A stretch of DNA of 64,000 nt from the NCBI RefSeq assembly GCF_029626145.1, contig NZ_JARUBJ010000002.1, positions 4,623,501 through 4,687,500 on the forward strand, written 5' to 3'. The notes below the pieces were generated by a model. It was not told where the DNA came from. It searched no databases and saw only the letters and a program-made list of their open reading frames with translations. Source of the DNA: Micromonospora sp. WMMD961. GTDB taxonomy: Bacteria > Actinomycetota > Actinomycetes > Mycobacteriales > Micromonosporaceae. Numbering within the stretch: the stretch's first letter is position 1; each line of letters starts with the position of its first letter. This document shows positions 33,889 through 43,252 of the stretch, one piece after another. The position numbers and the translations under genes are program-made.

Positions 33889-35031
33889 TCACCCCTGCGG
33901 CACCGCGACGCTGTGGTGGATCGGGCCGCGCAGCGTGTGCAGCGGCCGACAGGTGCCGCCCGAGCGTAGCGCCACCAGCTCGGCGGCGATGCTGACCGCT
34001 GTCTCCTGCGGTGTGCGGGCGCCCAGGTCCAGTCCGGTCGGCGCGGTCAGCCGGCCGAGTTCGGCACCGGTGACCCCGGCGGCGGAGAGCCGTGCGACCC
34101 GTTCCTCGTGGGTACGCCGGGAGCCCAGCGCGCCGACGTAGGCGACCGGCAGGCGCAGCGCCAGTTCCAGCAGCGGGACGTCGAAGCGGGGGTCGTGGGT
34201 GAGGACGCAGAGGACGGTCCGTTCGTCGACCCGTCCGGCGTCGACCTCCGCACCGAGGTAGCGGTGCGGCCAGTCGACGACGACCTCGTCCGCGTCCGGA
34301 AAGCGCCGCCTGGTCGCGAAGACGCCACGGGCGTCCACGATGGTCGTCCGGTAGCCGAGGAACGAGCCCATCCGGGCCAGCGCCTTCCCGAAGTCGGTCG
34401 CCCCGAAGATGATCATGCGGGGAGGTGGCACCACGCTGGCGACCAGGAAGGTCAGCTCGCCCTGGTGGCGCTGGCCGTCGCGGCCCACGCGTACGGTGGC
34501 CGTGCGGCCGGCCCGGAGCAGGTCCCGCGCGTCGTCGGCGACGACCGCCGTCAGGTCCACCCCGCCCAGCGTGCCGATGGTCCGGTCCGGCAGGAGGACG
34601 AGCCGTCGGCCGAGTCGGGCCACCGGGGCGTCGCCTGCGACGTCCACGCAGGTCGCCAACCCCACCGGCGTGCCGGAGCGGATCGCCTCGGCCACCTCGG
34701 GCAGGGCCGGGAAGGTGTCCGGGTCGACCCGCTCGACGTACACGTCGATGGTGCCGCCACAGGTCAGACCGACCGCGAACGCCTCCTCGCCACTGACCCC
34801 GTACCGGTGCAGGGCGGGCCGGCCGGTGTCGATGACCTCGCGGGCCAGCTCGTACACCGCGCTGTCGACGCAGCCGCCGGAGACGTTGCCGGTCACCGTG
34901 CCGTCGGGCGCGACGAGCATCGTGGTGCCGGGTGCCAGCGGCGCGGAGTGCCACGTGGCGACGACGGTGGCCAGCCCGGTCGGCTGCCCGGCCCGCCACC
35001 ACCGCTCGGCCTCGTCCAGCACGTCACGCAT
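33889..35031 (-). CDS. xdhC: XdhC/CoxI-family molybdenum hydroxylase maturation factor
   Basis: 380 residues. The N-terminal part contains VTGNVSGGCVDSAVYELARE, the conserved GGCVD of XdhC proteins, with APGTTMLVAPDG before it. The C-terminal Rossmann part has IFGATDFGKALARMGSFLGY and VLCVLTHDPRFDVPLLELAL. XdhC binds the molybdenum cofactor, promotes its sulfuration and inserts it in xanthine dehydrogenase. ATG 35031 overlaps the upstream MobA-like gene by eight bases. It is the last gene of the purine operon and would serve the dehydrogenase encoded on the divergent arm. Confidence 0.9.
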   Translation of the reverse strand: MRDVLDEAERWWRAGQPTGLATVVATWHSAPLAPGTTMLVAPDGTVTGNVSGGCVDSAVYELAREVIDTGRPALHRYGVSGEEAFAVGLTCGGTIDVYVERVDPDTFPALPEVAEAIRSGTPVGLATCVDVAGDAPVARLGRRLVLLPDRTIGTLGGVDLTAVVADDARDLLRAGRTATVRVGRDGQRHQGELTFLVASVVPPPRMIIFGATDFGKALARMGSFLGYRTTIVDARGVFATRRRFPDADEVVVDWPHRYLGAEVDAGRVDERTVLCVLTHDPRFDVPLLELALRLPVAYVGALGSRRTHEERVARLSAAGVTGAELGRLTAPTGLDLGARTPQETAVSIAAELVALRSGGTCRPLHTLRGPIHHSVAVPQG

Positions 35032-35614
35032 CGGGGCCGCCCGAGGGGCCGGCGGGCCGGTCCACGTCGACGCCGTCGCCCAGGTCGTCGCAGGGCACGG
35101 CGAGCAGCGTCCGCGCGCGGGACACGAGGTACGGGCGGGCGCCGGTGTCACCCGCCGCCATCCTGGTCACGCCCGGCCAGTGGGCCCGGCCGAGCAGCAC
35201 CGGGTGGCCCTGCCTGCCCTGGTAGGTGGCGGTGGCGATGGTCCGCTCGCCGGCGTGGGCCGCCAGGCGGGCGACGGCCGCCGCGGTGACGCCGGGGGTG
35301 TCGACAAGCTGGATCACGGCGGCGTCGACGCCTGTCGGCCGGAGCGTGTGCAGCCCGACCCGCAGGGACGACCCCATCCCGGTCGGCCAGTCCCGGTTGA
35401 CCACCACTGTCGCGCCGCCGAGGTCGGCGAGGATACGAATCCGGTCGGCCGCGGCACCCAGGACGACCACGATCGGATCACAACCGCCGTCGGTCAGCGC
35501 GGCGAGGGCGATCTCCAGGAAGAGCCGGCCGTGCGTGACCGCGAGCGCCTTGGGCAGCCCGTAGCGCCGACCGGCACCGGCAGCCAGCAGGACTCCCCCG
35601 ACGCCGGCGGTCAC
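35024..35614 (-). CDS. MobA-like nucleotidyltransferase (molybdenum cofactor cytidylyltransferase type)
   Basis: 196 residues. The nucleotide-binding start GVLLAAGAGRRYGLPKALAV is the MobA/MocA signature (LAAGxGxRxGxxKxL). VNRDWPTGMGSSLRVGL and VDTPGVTAAAV are further conserved loops. MocA transfers CMP to molybdopterin for hydroxylases such as xanthine dehydrogenase. The gene lies between allantoicase and xdhC, so it probably completes the cofactor supply. GTG 35614 is the start, as it overlaps the allantoicase stop by GTGA. GTG 35623 is a weaker option. Confidence 0.85.
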   Translation of the reverse strand: MTAGVGGVLLAAGAGRRYGLPKALAVTHGRLFLEIALAALTDGGCDPIVVVLGAAADRIRILADLGGATVVVNRDWPTGMGSSLRVGLHTLRPTGVDAAVIQLVDTPGVTAAAVARLAAHAGERTIATATYQGRQGHPVLLGRAHWPGVTRMAAGDTGARPYLVSRARTLLAVPCDDLGDGVDVDRPAGPSGGPDA

Positions 35615-36609
35615 GTGGACCACCGCCGGTACAGGATGTCCAGGCCCGCCGGGGTGATCTCACCGAGCAGGCGCAGCCGGGCCATCCCACCGTCCGGGTA
35701 CGCGTCGAGCCGCACCCAGGTCGCCGGGCGTGCCTCCGCGACCAGGAACCGGTGCCGGGTGTCGGGTTGCAGCCGGGTCACCGGCAGCAGATCGAACCAG
35801 CCGTCCGGGTCGTCGGGATCGGTCGCGCAGCCGCGCAGCGCGGCCGCCCCGGGCGCGTTGCCCTTGAAATGGCTGGTGTCCAGCTCGACGAGGTGGACGA
35901 CACCGGGGGCGGCCAGCCGGAGCAGCACCCAGTCGTTGCCGTCGTCGCGGCGGCGGGCGGTCTCCCAACCCTCCCCCATCGTGCGCGCCCGGCCCGGGGC
36001 GATCAGGTTGTTCGGGGTGCCGTAGAACATGTTGCTGCAGCCCACGACGAGGCCGCCGTGCTCCAGGGCCGCGAGGTCGACCAGGCCGCCGCTGAGGAAC
36101 CGCGGGTCGGGGATGGCCTCGCCGTGCACCCGCAGCCGCGCCACACCGCCGTCCGGAAAGATCGACAGTCGGACGTGGGTGAGGCGGTGGCCCGGCTCGA
36201 CGGGAAAGACGTTTCGGCTGTCGCCGGCGAGCGCCGACCGGGGCACCAGCGGTGTCCAGGTCGCCTCGGCCACCTCCCCCGGCGACGGGTGCCCGTCCAG
36301 CCGGCAGCCGTCCACCGCCGCGTACGGCGGATAGTTGCCGGTGAAGTGGCTCGTGTCGACGACCACCGTGTGGACTATCCCGGGGACGCCGAGTCGCACG
36401 ATGGCGTGGTCGTGCCCGGGGGTTCGCCGCCGCCGGGTCTCCCAACCCTCGTAGACCTGCCCCTTCGCACCGAAGGTGTGCGGGGTGAACGTCGGCGGGT
36501 TCGGGTCGACCAGGTGGTCACTCGGCGCGAAGAACTCGTCGCTCGCGTGCACGACCGCGCCGGACAGCGCCCGGGAGGCGAGATCGGGCAGCGGGCTCGG
36601 GGTGGTCAT
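35611..36609 (-). CDS. alc: Allantoicase
   Basis: 332 residues with the two tandem jelly-roll repeats of allantoicase. Each has the paired motifs GWETRRRRTPGHDHAIVRLG and VDTSHFTGNYPPYAAVDGCR in the first half, and GWETARRRDDGNDWVLLRLA with ELDTSHFKGNAPGAAALRGC in the second. The enzyme converts allantoate to ureidoglycolate and urea. ATG 36609 overlaps the allantoinase stop (ATGA). It stands in the purine operon in pathway order. Confidence 0.93.
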   Translation of the reverse strand: MTTPSPLPDLASRALSGAVVHASDEFFAPSDHLVDPNPPTFTPHTFGAKGQVYEGWETRRRRTPGHDHAIVRLGVPGIVHTVVVDTSHFTGNYPPYAAVDGCRLDGHPSPGEVAEATWTPLVPRSALAGDSRNVFPVEPGHRLTHVRLSIFPDGGVARLRVHGEAIPDPRFLSGGLVDLAALEHGGLVVGCSNMFYGTPNNLIAPGRARTMGEGWETARRRDDGNDWVLLRLAAPGVVHLVELDTSHFKGNAPGAAALRGCATDPDDPDGWFDLLPVTRLQPDTRHRFLVAEARPATWVRLDAYPDGGMARLRLLGEITPAGLDILYRRWST

Positions 36610-37922
36610 CGGCCGCTCCGGGAGATCAGACGCCCGTGTGGTGGGTCGTCCGGCGACACGTGTCGGCCGCGCAGCCAGACGGATCGCACCACGCCGTGCA
36701 GGGTCCGGCCGGCGTACGGGGTGACGGGATGGCGGTGTCGCAGCGCGCTCGGCTCGACCGCGAACGGCTCGTCCGGCGCGAAGGCGACCAGGTCGGCGTC
36801 GAAGCCGACGGCGATGCGTCCCTTGGCGACCAGCCCGGCGATCTCGGCGGGCCGCTGCGCCATCCACCGGGCGACGTCCGCGAGCCGGTACCCGCGCCGC
36901 CGCGCGTCGGTCCAGACCGCCGGTAGGCCGATCTGCAGCGAGGCGATGCCTCCCCAGGCGGCCGCGAAGTCACCGCTGGGCGGTCTCTTCAGCGCCGACG
37001 TGCTGGGTGAGTGGTCGGAGACGACGCAGTCGACGACCCCGGCGGCGAGGCCCGCCCAGAGCCGGTCCTGATTCGCCCGGTCCCGGATCGGTGGGCAGCA
37101 CTTGTACTCGGTGGCGCCGTCCGGCACCTCCTCAGCGGTCAGGCAGAGGTAGTGCGGGCAGGTCTCGGCGGTGACCGTGACGCCCGCCGACCTCGCGGCG
37201 GCGATCAGCGGCAGGGAGTCCGCGGACGACAGGTGCAGGATGTGGACCCGTGCCCCGACGCGCCGGGCGGTGTCCAGCACCTGGGCGATGGCCGCCGTCT
37301 CGGCGTCCGGTGGCCGGGACGCCACGAAGTCGGCGTACCGGCGCGACGGTGGCGCGGCGCTGATCCGGTCGGGACTCTCGGCGTGCACGACGAACAGGGC
37401 GTCGACCGCGCCGAGGGCGTTGTCGAACGCCGTCGGTTCCAGTGGCGGGAACTCCGGCACACCGGAGTCGACGAGGAAGCACTTGAAGCCGAGGACACCG
37501 GCCTGGTGCAGCGCCGGAAGGTCGGCGGCGTTGCCGGGTACGGCACCACCCCAGAACCCGACGTCGGCGTGGACCGCGCCGTCGGCGGCGCGACGTTTCG
37601 CCTCCAGCGCCGGCACCGACACCGTCGGCGGGATCGAGTTGAGCGGCATGTCGACGATGGTCGTCACGCCTCCGGCGATGGCGGCGCGGGTGGCGGAGGA
37701 GAACCCCTCCCATTCGGTACGTCCCGGCTCGTTCACGTGCACGTGCGTGTCGACGATGCCGGGCAACAGGGGCAGGTCGCCGAGGTCGGTGAGCGGGCCG
37801 TCGGGCACCGCGTCGTGGTCGGTCACCGCCTCGATGCGACCGCCGGCGATGCAGACCGTCGCCGGCCGTTCCCCCTGCGGGGTGACCACGCGCGACGAGC
37901 GCAGGACCAGGTCGTAGTTCAC
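36606..37922 (-). CDS. allB: Allantoinase
   Basis: 438 residues of the cyclic amidohydrolase family. Metal ligands are visible: DTHVHVNEPGRTEWEGFSSA (HxH), the carboxylated lysine in LGFKCFLVDSG, HILHLSS (His), and CVVSDHSPST (Asp). It hydrolyses allantoin to allantoate in the cytosol. GTG 37922 overlaps the upstream gene's stop by GTGA. The next gene is allantoicase. Confidence 0.94.
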   Translation of the reverse strand: MNYDLVLRSSRVVTPQGERPATVCIAGGRIEAVTDHDAVPDGPLTDLGDLPLLPGIVDTHVHVNEPGRTEWEGFSSATRAAIAGGVTTIVDMPLNSIPPTVSVPALEAKRRAADGAVHADVGFWGGAVPGNAADLPALHQAGVLGFKCFLVDSGVPEFPPLEPTAFDNALGAVDALFVVHAESPDRISAAPPSRRYADFVASRPPDAETAAIAQVLDTARRVGARVHILHLSSADSLPLIAAARSAGVTVTAETCPHYLCLTAEEVPDGATEYKCCPPIRDRANQDRLWAGLAAGVVDCVVSDHSPSTSALKRPPSGDFAAAWGGIASLQIGLPAVWTDARRRGYRLADVARWMAQRPAEIAGLVAKGRIAVGFDADLVAFAPDEPFAVEPSALRHRHPVTPYAGRTLHGVVRSVWLRGRHVSPDDPPHGRLISRSGR

Positions 37923-39091
37923 AGCTCCTCCAGGGTGGTGCGGTCGACGCTCACCTCGTCCGGGTCGAGCGCGCCGCAGTCCAGGCCACGCCGGAGGAAC
38001 AGCGCGAGCGCGTGGGCGGTCGCCGGTTCCTCGAGCACTCCCCCGGCGCGGCGGGCCAGGTAGGCGCGGAGTCGGTCCACGGTGCCGGTCAGACCCTCGC
38101 GGAAGAACGCGTAGGTGGCCGCGAACCGGGTGGGCAACTGCGCGGGGTGCAGGTCCCAGCCCTGGTAGAAGCCGCGGTCGAGGGAGCGCCGGACCAGCCT
38201 CGTGTGCAGCCGCCACGCCGCGTGCACGGCGACCGGGTCGCCGACCGGCAGCACGTTCGTCGAGCCGTCGCAGAGGCGTACGCCGGTGCCGGCCGCCGCC
38301 ACCTGCATCACGGCCTTGGCGTGGTCGGCGACGGGATGGTCGAGCGACTGCTGGGCGGCAGCGATGCCGCACGCGGCGCTGTAGTCGTAGGTGCCGTAGT
38401 GCAGCCCGACACAGCGCCCCTCGGCAGCGGTGATCATGCGGGCAACGGTGGCCGTGCCGTCGGCGCCCAGCACCGCCTCGGGAGTCTCGATCTGCAGCTC
38501 GAAGCGCAGGCTCACGGCCGGCAGCGTGTACGCGGCCTCCAACTCCTCGCACAGCAGGACCATGGCCGCGACCTGCTCCACGGCCCGGACCTTCGGCAGG
38601 GTGACGACGAAGCCGGGTGGGGGTGGACCGAGCGCGTCGAGGAACACGTCGAGGGTACGAACGGCCCGGTCCCGGGTGTCCCGGTCCAGGCTCTTGCAAC
38701 GCAGCCCGACGAACGCGGGGACCGGCCCGTTCCGCAGCCCCGTCGCGGCGGCGCGCGCCGTCTCGTCCTCCTCCTCGTCATCGCGTACGCCGTAGCCGTC
38801 CTCGAAGTCCAGCCGGAGGTCCTCGACGGGCTCGCGGGACAGCTTCACCACCACCCGGTCGCGCAGCTCCGCGGCGAACGGCGGGGGCGGATAGGTGTCG
38901 AGCGCGGCGAGCGCCTCGTCGCCCCACCGTCGGCACAGGTCCGGGGTGAACCGGTCCGCCGGCACGTACACGGTGTGCACCGGTTGCCGGCCGGGGACCG
39001 CGCCCGGGTAGTGCCGGCGCAACGCGTCGTCGACGGGCGCGAGCCGGCGATCCAGCTCGGCGATGGTCCGGGTGTCCAGTCGGCGGCCCAT
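37919..39091 (-). CDS. DUF6986 / aldolase-like protein of the purine operon
   Basis: 390 residues of the DUF6986 family, related to the PEP/pyruvate-binding barrel of HpcH/citrate lyase beta and malate synthase-like enzymes. Seen are VVVKLSREPVEDLRLDFEDG, GFVVTLPKVRAVEQVAAMVL, LRFELQIETPEAVLG and GLHYGTYDYSAACGIAAAQQ, which carry the acidic metal ligands of the fold. ATG 39091 overlaps the malate synthase stop by one base (TGATG). Its constant place next to malate synthase in actinomycete purine loci suggests a role with glyoxylate or ureidoglycolate-derived carbon. The reaction is unproven. Confidence 0.72.
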   Translation of the reverse strand: MGRRLDTRTIAELDRRLAPVDDALRRHYPGAVPGRQPVHTVYVPADRFTPDLCRRWGDEALAALDTYPPPPFAAELRDRVVVKLSREPVEDLRLDFEDGYGVRDDEEEDETARAAATGLRNGPVPAFVGLRCKSLDRDTRDRAVRTLDVFLDALGPPPPGFVVTLPKVRAVEQVAAMVLLCEELEAAYTLPAVSLRFELQIETPEAVLGADGTATVARMITAAEGRCVGLHYGTYDYSAACGIAAAQQSLDHPVADHAKAVMQVAAAGTGVRLCDGSTNVLPVGDPVAVHAAWRLHTRLVRRSLDRGFYQGWDLHPAQLPTRFAATYAFFREGLTGTVDRLRAYLARRAGGVLEEPATAHALALFLRRGLDCGALDPDEVSVDRTTLEEL

Positions 39092-40653
39092 CAGTCGATC
39101 AATTCGTAGGCGGGTACGGTGAGGAAATCGACGAAGTCGTCGTCGAGTGCGCCCCGCTCGAAGAGGGCTCGGGCGTCCGGCCACCGTCCGTCCGCGTAGG
39201 CGTCCGCGCCGGCGGTGTGCCGGATCGCGGTCAACTCGTCGTCCACGACGCGTCGGACCAACTCCGGGGAGACCGGCTCACCGGTGTCGACGAGCGCGAC
39301 CTTCTGGTGCACCCACTGCCAGACCTGGGCACGCGAGATCTCGGCGGTGGCCGCGTCCTCCATCAGGTTGTTGATGGCGACGGCGCCGACGCCGCGCAGC
39401 CACGCCTCCAGGTACCGCAGCGCGACCGAGACGTTGGTCCGCAAACCGGTCGAGGTGACCCCGCCGCCGTGGACAGTGAAGTCGAGCAGCTGGTCGGCGT
39501 GCACGCGCACGTCGTCGCGCGTGCGATCCAGCTGGTTGTCCCGCTCACCGAGAACACCGTCGAAGACCTCCTGACAGACCCCCACCAGCTTGGGGTGGGC
39601 CACCCACGAGCCGTCGAAGCCGTCGTTCGCCTCGCGTTCCTTGTCCGCGCGTACCCGCGCCAGGGCGAGCTCGTTCTGCGCGGGGTCGCCACCGGGTATG
39701 AACGCCGACATGCCGCCGATCGCCACGGCGCCACGGCGGTGACAGGTGGCGACGAGCAGATCGGTGTACGCCCGCAGGAACGGCGCGGTCATCGTGATCG
39801 CCGCGCGGTCGGGCAGGACGGCCCGCTCGCGGAAGTTCTTGATGATCGAGAACAGGTAGTCCCATCGACCCGCGTTGAGGCCGGCCGCGTGCGGTCCCAA
39901 CGCGTGCAGGATCTCGTCCATCTCGAACGCCGCCGTGATGGTCTCGATCAGCACTGTCGCGCGGATCGCGCCGCGCGGGATGTCGAGCACGTCCTCGGCG
40001 TACGCGAAGACGTCGTGCCAGAGCCGCGCCTCCTGGTGGCTCTCCAGCTTCGGCAGGTAGTAGTACGGGCCGACGCCGCGCGCGAGCAACTCGCGGGCGT
40101 TGTGGAAGACGTGCAGTCCGAAGTCGACCAGGCCGCCGGCGGCTGGTGCCCCGTCGACCGGCAGGTGGCGCTCGTCGAGGTGCCAGCCCCGGGGGCGGAC
40201 GACGACGGTGGCGAGCGGCCGGTCGGTGCGCAGCGCGTAGCGCCGCCCGTCCGGTGCGTCGTAGCGGAGCGAGCCACGGGTGGCGTCGTACAGGTTGACC
40301 TGGCCGGTCACCACGTTCGCCCAGTGCGGCGTGTTGGCGTCCTCCAGGTCGGCGAGCCAGACCTTCGCCGTGGAATTGAGGGCGTTGATGGCCATCTTGC
40401 GGTCGGTGGGTCCGGTGATCTCCACCCGCCGGTCGGCGAGGCCGGGCGGTGGTGGGGGCACCGTCCACGCGGACTCGCGGATGTGCGTCGTCTCGGGGAG
40501 GAAGCCGAGCCGGCCGGTGCGGGCGATCTCCGCGCGCCGCCACCCCCGACGGGCGAGCAGTTCCAGCCGGCGGGCGCCGAAGCGCCGTTGCAGGTCGCTG
40601 ACGAACTCCCACGCCTCGGGGCAGAGAATTTCCCGCTCGGTAGTCGTCTGCAC
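39091..40653 (-). CDS. aceB: Malate synthase A
   Basis: 520 residues, the length of malate synthase A. Motifs include MAINALNSTAKVWLADLEDA (acetyl-CoA site), VVRPRGWHLDERHL, the metal-binding VLIETITAAFEMDEILHALG, and the late AGRWDYLFSIIKNFRERAVL. It condenses glyoxylate with acetyl-CoA to malate. No isocitrate lyase is nearby; glyoxylate would come from ureidoglycolate. GTG 40653 is chosen over GTG 40659 because AGGAG lies five bases before it. Confidence 0.92.
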   Translation of the reverse strand: MQTTTEREILCPEAWEFVSDLQRRFGARRLELLARRGWRRAEIARTGRLGFLPETTHIRESAWTVPPPPPGLADRRVEITGPTDRKMAINALNSTAKVWLADLEDANTPHWANVVTGQVNLYDATRGSLRYDAPDGRRYALRTDRPLATVVVRPRGWHLDERHLPVDGAPAAGGLVDFGLHVFHNARELLARGVGPYYYLPKLESHQEARLWHDVFAYAEDVLDIPRGAIRATVLIETITAAFEMDEILHALGPHAAGLNAGRWDYLFSIIKNFRERAVLPDRAAITMTAPFLRAYTDLLVATCHRRGAVAIGGMSAFIPGGDPAQNELALARVRADKEREANDGFDGSWVAHPKLVGVCQEVFDGVLGERDNQLDRTRDDVRVHADQLLDFTVHGGGVTSTGLRTNVSVALRYLEAWLRGVGAVAINNLMEDAATAEISRAQVWQWVHQKVALVDTGEPVSPELVRRVVDDELTAIRHTAGADAYADGRWPDARALFERGALDDDFVDFLTVPAYELID

Positions 40654-40687
40654 ATCCACTCCTGTCCTCGCTGTCGCCGTCCGGGGT

Positions 40688-42058
40688 TCAGGTCCGCAAC
40701 AGGTCCGCTGCGCGCCGGGCCCGCACCAGCAGGCTCCGCTCGTCCACTGTGGCCAGCCGACCCTGCTCGACGACCGTTCTCCCGCCGACGAGGAGCAGCT
40801 CCACCGGCGGCGGTGCGCCGAAGACCAGGGCGGCGACCGGGTCGGCGATGTCGGCGTGGCCGAGCCCGTCGACGCGCCACAACGCGATGTCGGCGAGCTT
40901 GCCCTTCTCGATGGAACCCAGGTCGTTCTCGCGGCCGAGGCAGCGGGCGCCTCCACGGGTGGCGAGGGTGAGCGCCTCGCGTGCGGTCAGCGCGGTCGGA
41001 CCACCCCGCAACCGGGCCACCAACAGGGCCTGGCGCAGCTCCGCGACGAGTTGCCCGGCCTCCTGGGAGGCTGCGCCGTCGACACCGAGACCGACTGGCA
41101 CGCCGGCGTCGAGCAGGTTCCGCACGGGGGCGATTCCGGCGCCCAGGCGGGCGTTGGAACTGGGACAGTGCGCGAGACCGGTGCCGGTTTCGGCCATCCG
41201 CTTGATGGCGTCGGCATCCAGGTGGACGCCGTGGGCGAGCCAGACGTCGTCACCGAGCCAGCCGAGCCGCTCGGCGTACTCAGCGGGAGCGCAGCCGTGC
41301 GCGGCCCGGCAGTAGGCCTCCTCGTCGACCGTCTCGGCCAGGTGGGTGTGCAGCCGCACCCCGGTGGTCCGCGCCAGCGCCGCGGCCTCGCGCATCAGCT
41401 GCTCACTCGCGGAGAACGGGGAGCAGGGACCCACGGCGACCCGGACCATCGCGTCCGGTGACGGGTCCGAGAAGCGGTCGATCGCCTCGGCGGTCGCGGC
41501 GAGCGCGGCGTCGGTGTCCTCCACGAGGTGGTCCGGAGGGAGGCCGCCGGCGGACGCGCCGAGGTCCATCGAGCCGCGGACGGGATGGAAGCGCAGGCCG
41601 ACCCGGCCCGCCTCGGCCACCTCGGCGGCGAACAGGTCACCGGTGCCGGGCGGGAACACGTAGTGGTGGTCGGTGGTCGTGGTGCAGCCGGAGAGCGCGA
41701 GCCAGGCCAGCCCGGCGCCGACGGCCGCCGAGACGTGCTCCTCGTCGATCCGCGCCCACCTCGGGTACAACTCGGTGAGCCAACCGAACAGGTCGGCCTG
41801 CTGCGCGAGGCCGCGGGTCACCCACTGGTAGAGGTGATGGTGGGTGTTGACCAGACCTGGCGTGGCGAGGCAGCCGGTGGCGTCGACCCGACGGACCGGC
41901 CCGGCGTCGTCCAGCGGGGCCGCCGAGCCGGCGCCGACGGCGGCGATCCGGCCGTCGGCGATCAGGATGTGGCCCTGCTCGTACTCGCAGCCGTCGGCGT
42001 CGACAGTCGCGATCGCGCAGCCCTCCAGCAGGATGCGCTCCGCCGGCGGGGTGGTCAC
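40688..42058 (-). CDS. 8-oxoguanine deaminase (atrazine chlorohydrolase/guanine deaminase family)
   Basis: 456 residues. Metal-binding TPGLVNTHHHLYQWVTRG and HTHLAETVDEE, with the GVDGAASQEAG end of the barrel, are typical of the 8-oxoguanine deaminase/AtzA group. The stretch FGWLTELYPRWARIDEEHVS is characteristic of 8-oxoguanine deaminases. The product would be urate, feeding the urate oxidase encoded just upstream. GTG 42058 overlaps the urate oxidase stop by GTGA. Guanine or another purine as substrate remains possible. Confidence 0.87.
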   Translation of the reverse strand: MTTPPAERILLEGCAIATVDADGCEYEQGHILIADGRIAAVGAGSAAPLDDAGPVRRVDATGCLATPGLVNTHHHLYQWVTRGLAQQADLFGWLTELYPRWARIDEEHVSAAVGAGLAWLALSGCTTTTDHHYVFPPGTGDLFAAEVAEAGRVGLRFHPVRGSMDLGASAGGLPPDHLVEDTDAALAATAEAIDRFSDPSPDAMVRVAVGPCSPFSASEQLMREAAALARTTGVRLHTHLAETVDEEAYCRAAHGCAPAEYAERLGWLGDDVWLAHGVHLDADAIKRMAETGTGLAHCPSSNARLGAGIAPVRNLLDAGVPVGLGVDGAASQEAGQLVAELRQALLVARLRGGPTALTAREALTLATRGGARCLGRENDLGSIEKGKLADIALWRVDGLGHADIADPVAALVFGAPPPVELLLVGGRTVVEQGRLATVDERSLLVRARRAADLLRT

Positions 42059-42921
42059 GAGTCCCACCACGACTCGGCCCACGGTGGCGCGTCGTCGCGG
42101 CGCACCGCGCCCTCGATCAGCCCGTACGGGCGGTCGGGGGCGTGGAAGACCTGGTTGGGATTGTCGAGTCCGAACGGTGCGAGGTCGACGAGGAAGTGGT
42201 GCTTGTTGGGTAGCGACATCCGCACCTCGGTGATCTCCGGGCGGTGTTCGAGGACCCGTCGGCCCATCGCGAACAGGGTCTGTTGCAGCGACAGGCTGTA
42301 CGTGCCGACGAAGGCTTCGACGAGGTGACGGCGCGCCTCGGCGAACGAAGCCGCCCAGTCGTCGCTTGCGCCCGTCGCGTGTCGCCAGCGGGCGTCCACC
42401 GCCGTGGCCAGGATCCGGTCGTGCGCGTCCGGGAGGGTCGTGTACTCGTCCCGGACGAAACCCAAGAACTCCGAGGCCGTCGTGTTCATCAGCACCATTC
42501 CGGTCAGCCCGGAGACGACGATGGCGTCCGACCCGTCGACCGTGACCGCCGCCGTCCGCGTCTCCGCACCGGAGCGGGCGAACGAGTGCACACCCAGGCG
42601 GCCCCAGGAGTGCTGGTCGATGGTGACGGTCGCCCTGGTGATGGCGGGTTGGGACTCGACGAAGTGCCGGGCGAGGCGCAGCCCGAACTCCTCGATCTCG
42701 CCGACGCCGTGGCGGCGGGCGAACGCGTACACCGTGTTCTTCTGGCTGTCGGTCGGCAGGACCCGGGTGTTGTCGCCGGTCTGGTGGGTGTCGGCCAGAT
42801 CGCCGGCGAGCGCGACGCCGACGGTGAGGTCGGTCAGGTGATGCCGTTCGCCGTGTCGGACGACGTGCACCAACCGCACCTCGGCCTTTCCGTACTGGTG
42901 GGAACCGAGCACAACCTCCAA
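42055..42921 (-). CDS. Urate oxidase (uricase)
   Basis: 288 residues. The first tunnelling-fold repeat has GSHQYGKAEVRLVHVVRH (catalytic Lys) and TDSQKNTVYAFARRHGVGEI (Thr). The second has TIDQHSWGRLGVHSFARSG and the C-terminal PNKHHFLVDLAPFGLDNPNQ. It oxidises urate to 5-hydroxyisourate without cofactors. TTG 42921 is preferred because GGGAG lies eight bases upstream. GTG 42912 is next but only two bases from GGAGG. The HIU hydrolase stop is four bases before this start. Confidence 0.92.
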   Translation of the reverse strand: MEVVLGSHQYGKAEVRLVHVVRHGERHHLTDLTVGVALAGDLADTHQTGDNTRVLPTDSQKNTVYAFARRHGVGEIEEFGLRLARHFVESQPAITRATVTIDQHSWGRLGVHSFARSGAETRTAAVTVDGSDAIVVSGLTGMVLMNTTASEFLGFVRDEYTTLPDAHDRILATAVDARWRHATGASDDWAASFAEARRHLVEAFVGTYSLSLQQTLFAMGRRVLEHRPEITEVRMSLPNKHHFLVDLAPFGLDNPNQVFHAPDRPYGLIEGAVRRDDAPPWAESWWDS

Positions 42922-42925
42922 CGGG

Positions 42926-43252
42926 TCAACTCCCTCGATAGGTCGAATAGCCGTACGGGCTGAGCAGCAGGGGTACGTGCAGGTGACGCCAGGCGTCGGT
43001 GACCACGAACACCACCGACACCTCGGGGAAGAACGCCCCGAGACCGAGATAGCCGGCGGTGTCGAAGCAGAGCCGGTACGTCCCCCTGGCCCAACACCGC
43101 GTCGGCACCCAGTCGCGCAGCCTCCCGTCGGTGTCGGTACGCCCCGTGGCCACGTCGATCCACCTGTCGCCGGCCCAGCGGTGCAGGCGGACCAGCACTC
43201 CGTGGGCCGGTTCACCACGGGCGGTGTCGAGGACGTGCGTGGAGAGGCTCAC
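42926..43252 (-). CDS. uraH: 5-hydroxyisourate hydrolase
   Basis: 108 residues of the transthyretin-like family. The start MSLSTHVLDTARGEPAHGV and the diagnostic C-terminal YRGS are both present. It opens the 5-hydroxyisourate ring to OHCU. It follows OHCU decarboxylase with a GTGA overlap and precedes uricase, so all three ureide steps are co-translated. Confidence 0.94.
   Translation of the reverse strand: MSLSTHVLDTARGEPAHGVLVRLHRWAGDRWIDVATGRTDTDGRLRDWVPTRCWARGTYRLCFDTAGYLGLGAFFPEVSVVFVVTDAWRHLHVPLLLSPYGYSTYRGS

Noticed and set aside
39091..40956. Longer malate synthase start upstream of 40653
   Set aside because: The extension overlaps the end of the 8-oxoguanine deaminase gene, is Arg/Ser-rich and lacks a ribosome site. 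GTG 40653 has one.
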